A stretch of DNA of 26,605 nt from a virus. Made by a program: the position numbers and the translations under genes. The stretch covers positions 1-26,605 of the IMG/VR virus record IMGVR_UViG_3300046011_002778. One strand, written 5' to 3'. Below, one piece after another: positions 23,797-26,605 of the stretch (the stretch's first letter is position 1; each line of letters opens with the position of its first letter). Below the pieces are notes generated by a model that saw only the letters and a list, made by a program, of their open reading frames with translations, did not search any database and was not told the origin of the DNA.

Positions 23797-26605
23797 TAAA
23801 TCACAATATGTTCAGGGTTTAGTTGATTACGTTCTTGATACTAAACCTTATCATTGCAAAATCAGTGAAATCATAGAGCAGTATGACTTCTATGACTCGT
23901 TCAATGTCAATATCAAAGATAACATATTCATTGACATTGAACTTAGTTCAGTATGGGAGAAGTCGTATTTCAATGATGGACAACGTAGTAGGTTCTTGAC
24001 ACCTTCTTACAATCTTCCGCGTTATTCATTAGAGTCTAACCAACATTACTATGATAGTACTCTTAGTACAGCTTCAAACTTTGGCAAAGCGAACTATCTT
24101 CTAACAAGTTACGGGATTGATAACGCATATCAATTACGAGCATCTAGAGGTATCGAGTCAGTTATAGTCAATGGAACTGAAAGTTTAGCTGAAGGACTTG
24201 ACTACTATGTAAGTAAGGGTATGTTGTCTGTCAAGCTGAATGAACCTAGTTCTGCTGTTCGTAAATGGCAAGAACCTCATCGCGATTTTCAATCCCCAAT
24301 TCAGACTTGGGAAGGTTTGTTACTCGTTCAAAAAGACCCGCTCAATCCAATCAATGTTTCGAATATCTTCTTCAAAGATACTTCATTATCATTTGATAAA
24401 TGGACTATTGAACGAAATCCTATTGTTCAATTTGATTTTCCAATTGCATCGAATGTTTGGACGGTTCATCACAACTTTGATTCAACTAATATTATGTGGC
24501 AAGCATACATTGAATCGAATATTCCTGGAGTATATGAAGCTATTCTTGCAATGCAAGTTGTTGTTATTGATAACAATACTATTGAAATTACTTTAGGGGT
24601 GCCACATACTGGTAAAGTAGTGGTATATGAAACTATTCCTGACCAAGTATTTGTTCAATCAGTACCATCAACAACCTGGACTATTACTCATAACCATAAT
24701 AGTCTAAATGTATTTGCTCAACCACTAATTGAAGTTGCTCCATCTACTTATGAGTATCTTATTCCAGTTGAAACTAAAGTTCTTGATGCAGATACTGTAG
24801 AACTTCAGTTTAGCATGCCACAAGTTGGTAAAGTCTTTTTACCTAATTTGCCATTTGGATTTACTCAATCAACTCTTGCAACTACTTGGACTATTCCTGG
24901 AAACTTTAGTGGAACGGACTTGTCATTCTTTGCAATATATGTCGATGACGGTATAGGTTCTTATGTTCAAGACTATTCTCCTGACTTTGTTGTATCTCCA
25001 GTTGCAATGACGTTGACTTTCCCGTCAGCTTATAAAGGCTATGTATCTTACGGATATAACAATTCATATAAAGTAACTAGCAGAAATGAAGGACTATTAG
25101 GATATGCAAAACTTGTAACGACTGGCTCAATTGTTGTTACTCCTACTATTGAACAACAAGACTTCTATATTGCTCATGACCCGTCATCAGTATTAGTCGA
25201 TGGTCTAAACACCGGCTTTACATCAATCACACCGGGTCATATTCGACTTAATGAACCCGTTCATGATGACTTGACCCCAATCGTGTTTAGTCATGTGATT
25301 GATAGGTTTGAGAATGAACATATCTCATTCGATATTACTGGTGGAAGTGGATTAGAAGCATACATTGAACTTCGAGAAGAAGGCTTTACTATTCATCCTA
25401 ATGCACCGGAAGAAATCTGGACACTTATCAAAGTCAATCCGATTTCTTACCGTCAATTAGTTCATGAATATGTTGGATTACCACTTGTTCAAATACGAGC
25501 ACTAAAAGATATCCCTAATCCCCTTGACCCGAACGGGTTTGACATTACTTTACCTGAATTTGACTACTTACGTCATCGTTATAAGATAGAGCTTGTATCA
25601 TTACCTGATACTTATTTGATTACCGACTTAGCAACCAATCAACCACCTTTTAGTGGAACAGGTTCATCTTTCACTATCAATAATGGAACTGATGACTTAT
25701 TTGAGTTTACGATTACTTCTTCTATAAGACAATTGCATGTAGGAGATTATGCATACTTTGCCTTTGGATATGATACTGATGACTATAGCTCACCAATCTA
25801 TAACCCATATGATAATGGTCTAACTAATGTTCCATACTTTGGAACCATCACTGAATTCCACCCAGGTCGCGAAACACTCAAGTTATTGCCTCTTGGACAA
25901 GCATACTCAAATGCAGTGACAGAAGTTATTCAGCTTACGTTCAGTGCATCCGAAAAGTGCTTCTATGTAGATGGTTCAGTAACAGGTGAGCATCCTAATG
26001 CATTCCTTGGACATGAGTATGATAATGGTTTGGTAAGGTTCAGACTTGTCAGTTCATCAGAAGTCTTTGATATATCCAAGATGCTTGAAGATCCTCGTAA
26101 CTATATGCTAGGTTATACTGAAAGAAGTATAGCAGCATTAGACTTACTTGACGGAGATACTTTTCACTTTGAGATACTTGCTGAAAGACCTAACTACTTA
26201 GTACATGGTTCAGTCACAGGTTATACTAAACCTGCAGTGGTTGGACAATATTACTGGAATGGGAAGATAGGTTTTCAACTTGACTTACCGAAGTATCAAG
26301 TTCATGAAGGGAATACTTTACAAGGAGTTGCTCTTACAGGTGCTGGAGCTATAACTCTTTCAAATGGTAATGTCATTACTTTCAATGAACCTCCACGACT
26401 TGATGCAGATGATGAACGATTAGACTTGAAGTTTCATCCAGAAATTGACCAATGCCCTCTTATAGATGAGTACGACCAGTTCTTAGTCTATTCAAGTTCA
26501 AGAGGACAACTTCAATCAGCCATTGTAGGAGGTAGTGACCCGTATGAAGTAGTATTTGCCGAATGTGCTGAACGTGGCGCCGAAAGAAGTAATATGTTCA
26601 ACTTT
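23783..26605 (+). CDS. Second very long virion protein, 5' part (>=941 aa, open at right edge)
   Basis: The frame starts with ATG at 23783, 14 bases inside the end of the preceding giant gene, and is open with no stop codon to the last base (941 codons). I translated it line by line. The N-terminus (QYVQGLVDYVLDTKPYHCKI, then EIIEQYDFYDSFNV) looks like the start of large phage structural proteins that I recall next to such giant wedge genes. Residues about 226-435 hold three tandem modules beginning with W-T-(V/I) at 226, 299 and 369. Copies 1 and 2 read H-H-N and T-H-N-H and end near a G-K-V strand. The rest is beta-rich and Asp/Tyr-rich, without enzyme motifs. The 14-base overlap and lack of a clear ribosome site suggest translational coupling. 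A peripheral baseplate or fibre-attachment role is a guess. Confidence 0.8.
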   Translation, partial: MSISNKSQYVQGLVDYVLDTKPYHCKISEIIEQYDFYDSFNVNIKDNIFIDIELSSVWEKSYFNDGQRSRFLTPSYNLPRYSLESNQHYYDSTLSTASNFGKANYLLTSYGIDNAYQLRASRGIESVIVNGTESLAEGLDYYVSKGMLSVKLNEPSSAVRKWQEPHRDFQSPIQTWEGLLLVQKDPLNPINVSNIFFKDTSLSFDKWTIERNPIVQFDFPIASNVWTVHHNFDSTNIMWQAYIESNIPGVYEAILAMQVVVIDNNTIEITLGVPHTGKVVVYETIPDQVFVQSVPSTTWTITHNHNSLNVFAQPLIEVAPSTYEYLIPVETKVLDADTVELQFSMPQVGKVFLPNLPFGFTQSTLATTWTIPGNFSGTDLSFFAIYVDDGIGSYVQDYSPDFVVSPVAMTLTFPSAYKGYVSYGYNNSYKVTSRNEGLLGYAKLVTTGSIVVTPTIEQQDFYIAHDPSSVLVDGLNTGFTSITPGHIRLNEPVHDDLTPIVFSHVIDRFENEHISFDITGGSGLEAYIELREEGFTIHPNAPEEIWTLIKVNPISYRQLVHEYVGLPLVQIRALKDIPNPLDPNGFDITLPEFDYLRHRYKIELVSLPDTYLITDLATNQPPFSGTGSSFTINNGTDDLFEFTITSSIRQLHVGDYAYFAFGYDTDDYSSPIYNPYDNGLTNVPYFGTITEFHPGRETLKLLPLGQAYSNAVTEVIQLTFSASEKCFYVDGSVTGEHPNAFLGHEYDNGLVRFRLVSSSEVFDISKMLEDPRNYMLGYTERSIAALDLLDGDTFHFEILAERPNYLVHGSVTGYTKPAVVGQYYWNGKIGFQLDLPKYQVHEGNTLQGVALTGAGAITLSNGNVITFNEPPRLDADDERLDLKFHPEIDQCPLIDEYDQFLVYSSSRGQLQSAIVGGSDPYEVVFAECAERGAERSNMFNF

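Noticed and set aside
24240-24596. Forward 118-aa ORF within the right-edge gene
   Set aside because: It lies in another frame of the open >=941-codon ORF, is Leu/Ile-rich in the way out-of-frame A+T-rich coding DNA usually is, and has no recognisable features.

Overview
This window is a piece of an A+T-rich genome of a large contractile-tailed (myovirus) bacteriophage with a T4-like core. Three observations support this. A late sigma factor of the T4 gp55 type lies next to a gp47/gp46 (SbcD/SbcC, Mre11/Rad50-like) recombination nuclease pair. A run of recognisable baseplate genes (tail-tube cap-like, gp53, hub-like, gp5 spike, gp25, gp6) follows. After these come very long virion proteins like those of large T4-like marine and jumbo phages. 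The host cannot be named from the sequence. No bacterial chromosomal genes, tRNAs, insertion sequences or CRISPR arrays were seen.

Layout: positions 1-4191 are read leftward as one tightly packed operon: gp55-like sigma factor -> gp47-like nuclease -> gp46-like ATPase -> a 198-aa acidic protein of unknown function -> the start of a probable nuclease that runs off the left edge. A divergent promoter region (4192-4336) separates it from the rightward late/structural block. That block holds a nucleotidyltransferase with a possible capsid-targeting leader (4337), a gp48/54-like tube cap (5072), gp53 (6505), a large hub-like protein (6885), a gp5-like spike without the lysozyme domain (8941), gp25 (10187), an enlarged gp6-like wedge protein (10635), a 412-base intergenic region with a terminator and repeats, a 3059-aa virion protein (14617), and a further very long ORF starting at 23783 that is still open after 941 codons at the right edge.

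How the parts fit: gp55 homologues direct host RNA polymerase to late promoters with a short TATAAATA-type element. In this window an NATAAATA octamer sits 34, 42 and 41 bases upstream of the start codons at 4337, 10635 and 14617, which is where a late promoter should be, and there is a fourth copy in the 412-base intergenic region. The gp46/47 pair would process DNA ends for recombination-dependent replication. In T4, replication is also what permits late transcription, and gene 55 also lies near 47 and 46. The rightward block would then build the baseplate: hub and spike in the centre, gp25/gp53/gp6 wedges around them, and the giant proteins probably at the wedge periphery.

The points most worth a second look are the possible capsid targeting of the nucleotidyltransferase, the late-promoter set, the inverted/direct repeat units in 14370-14549, and the 3059-aa and >=941-aa proteins with their internal repeat domains.
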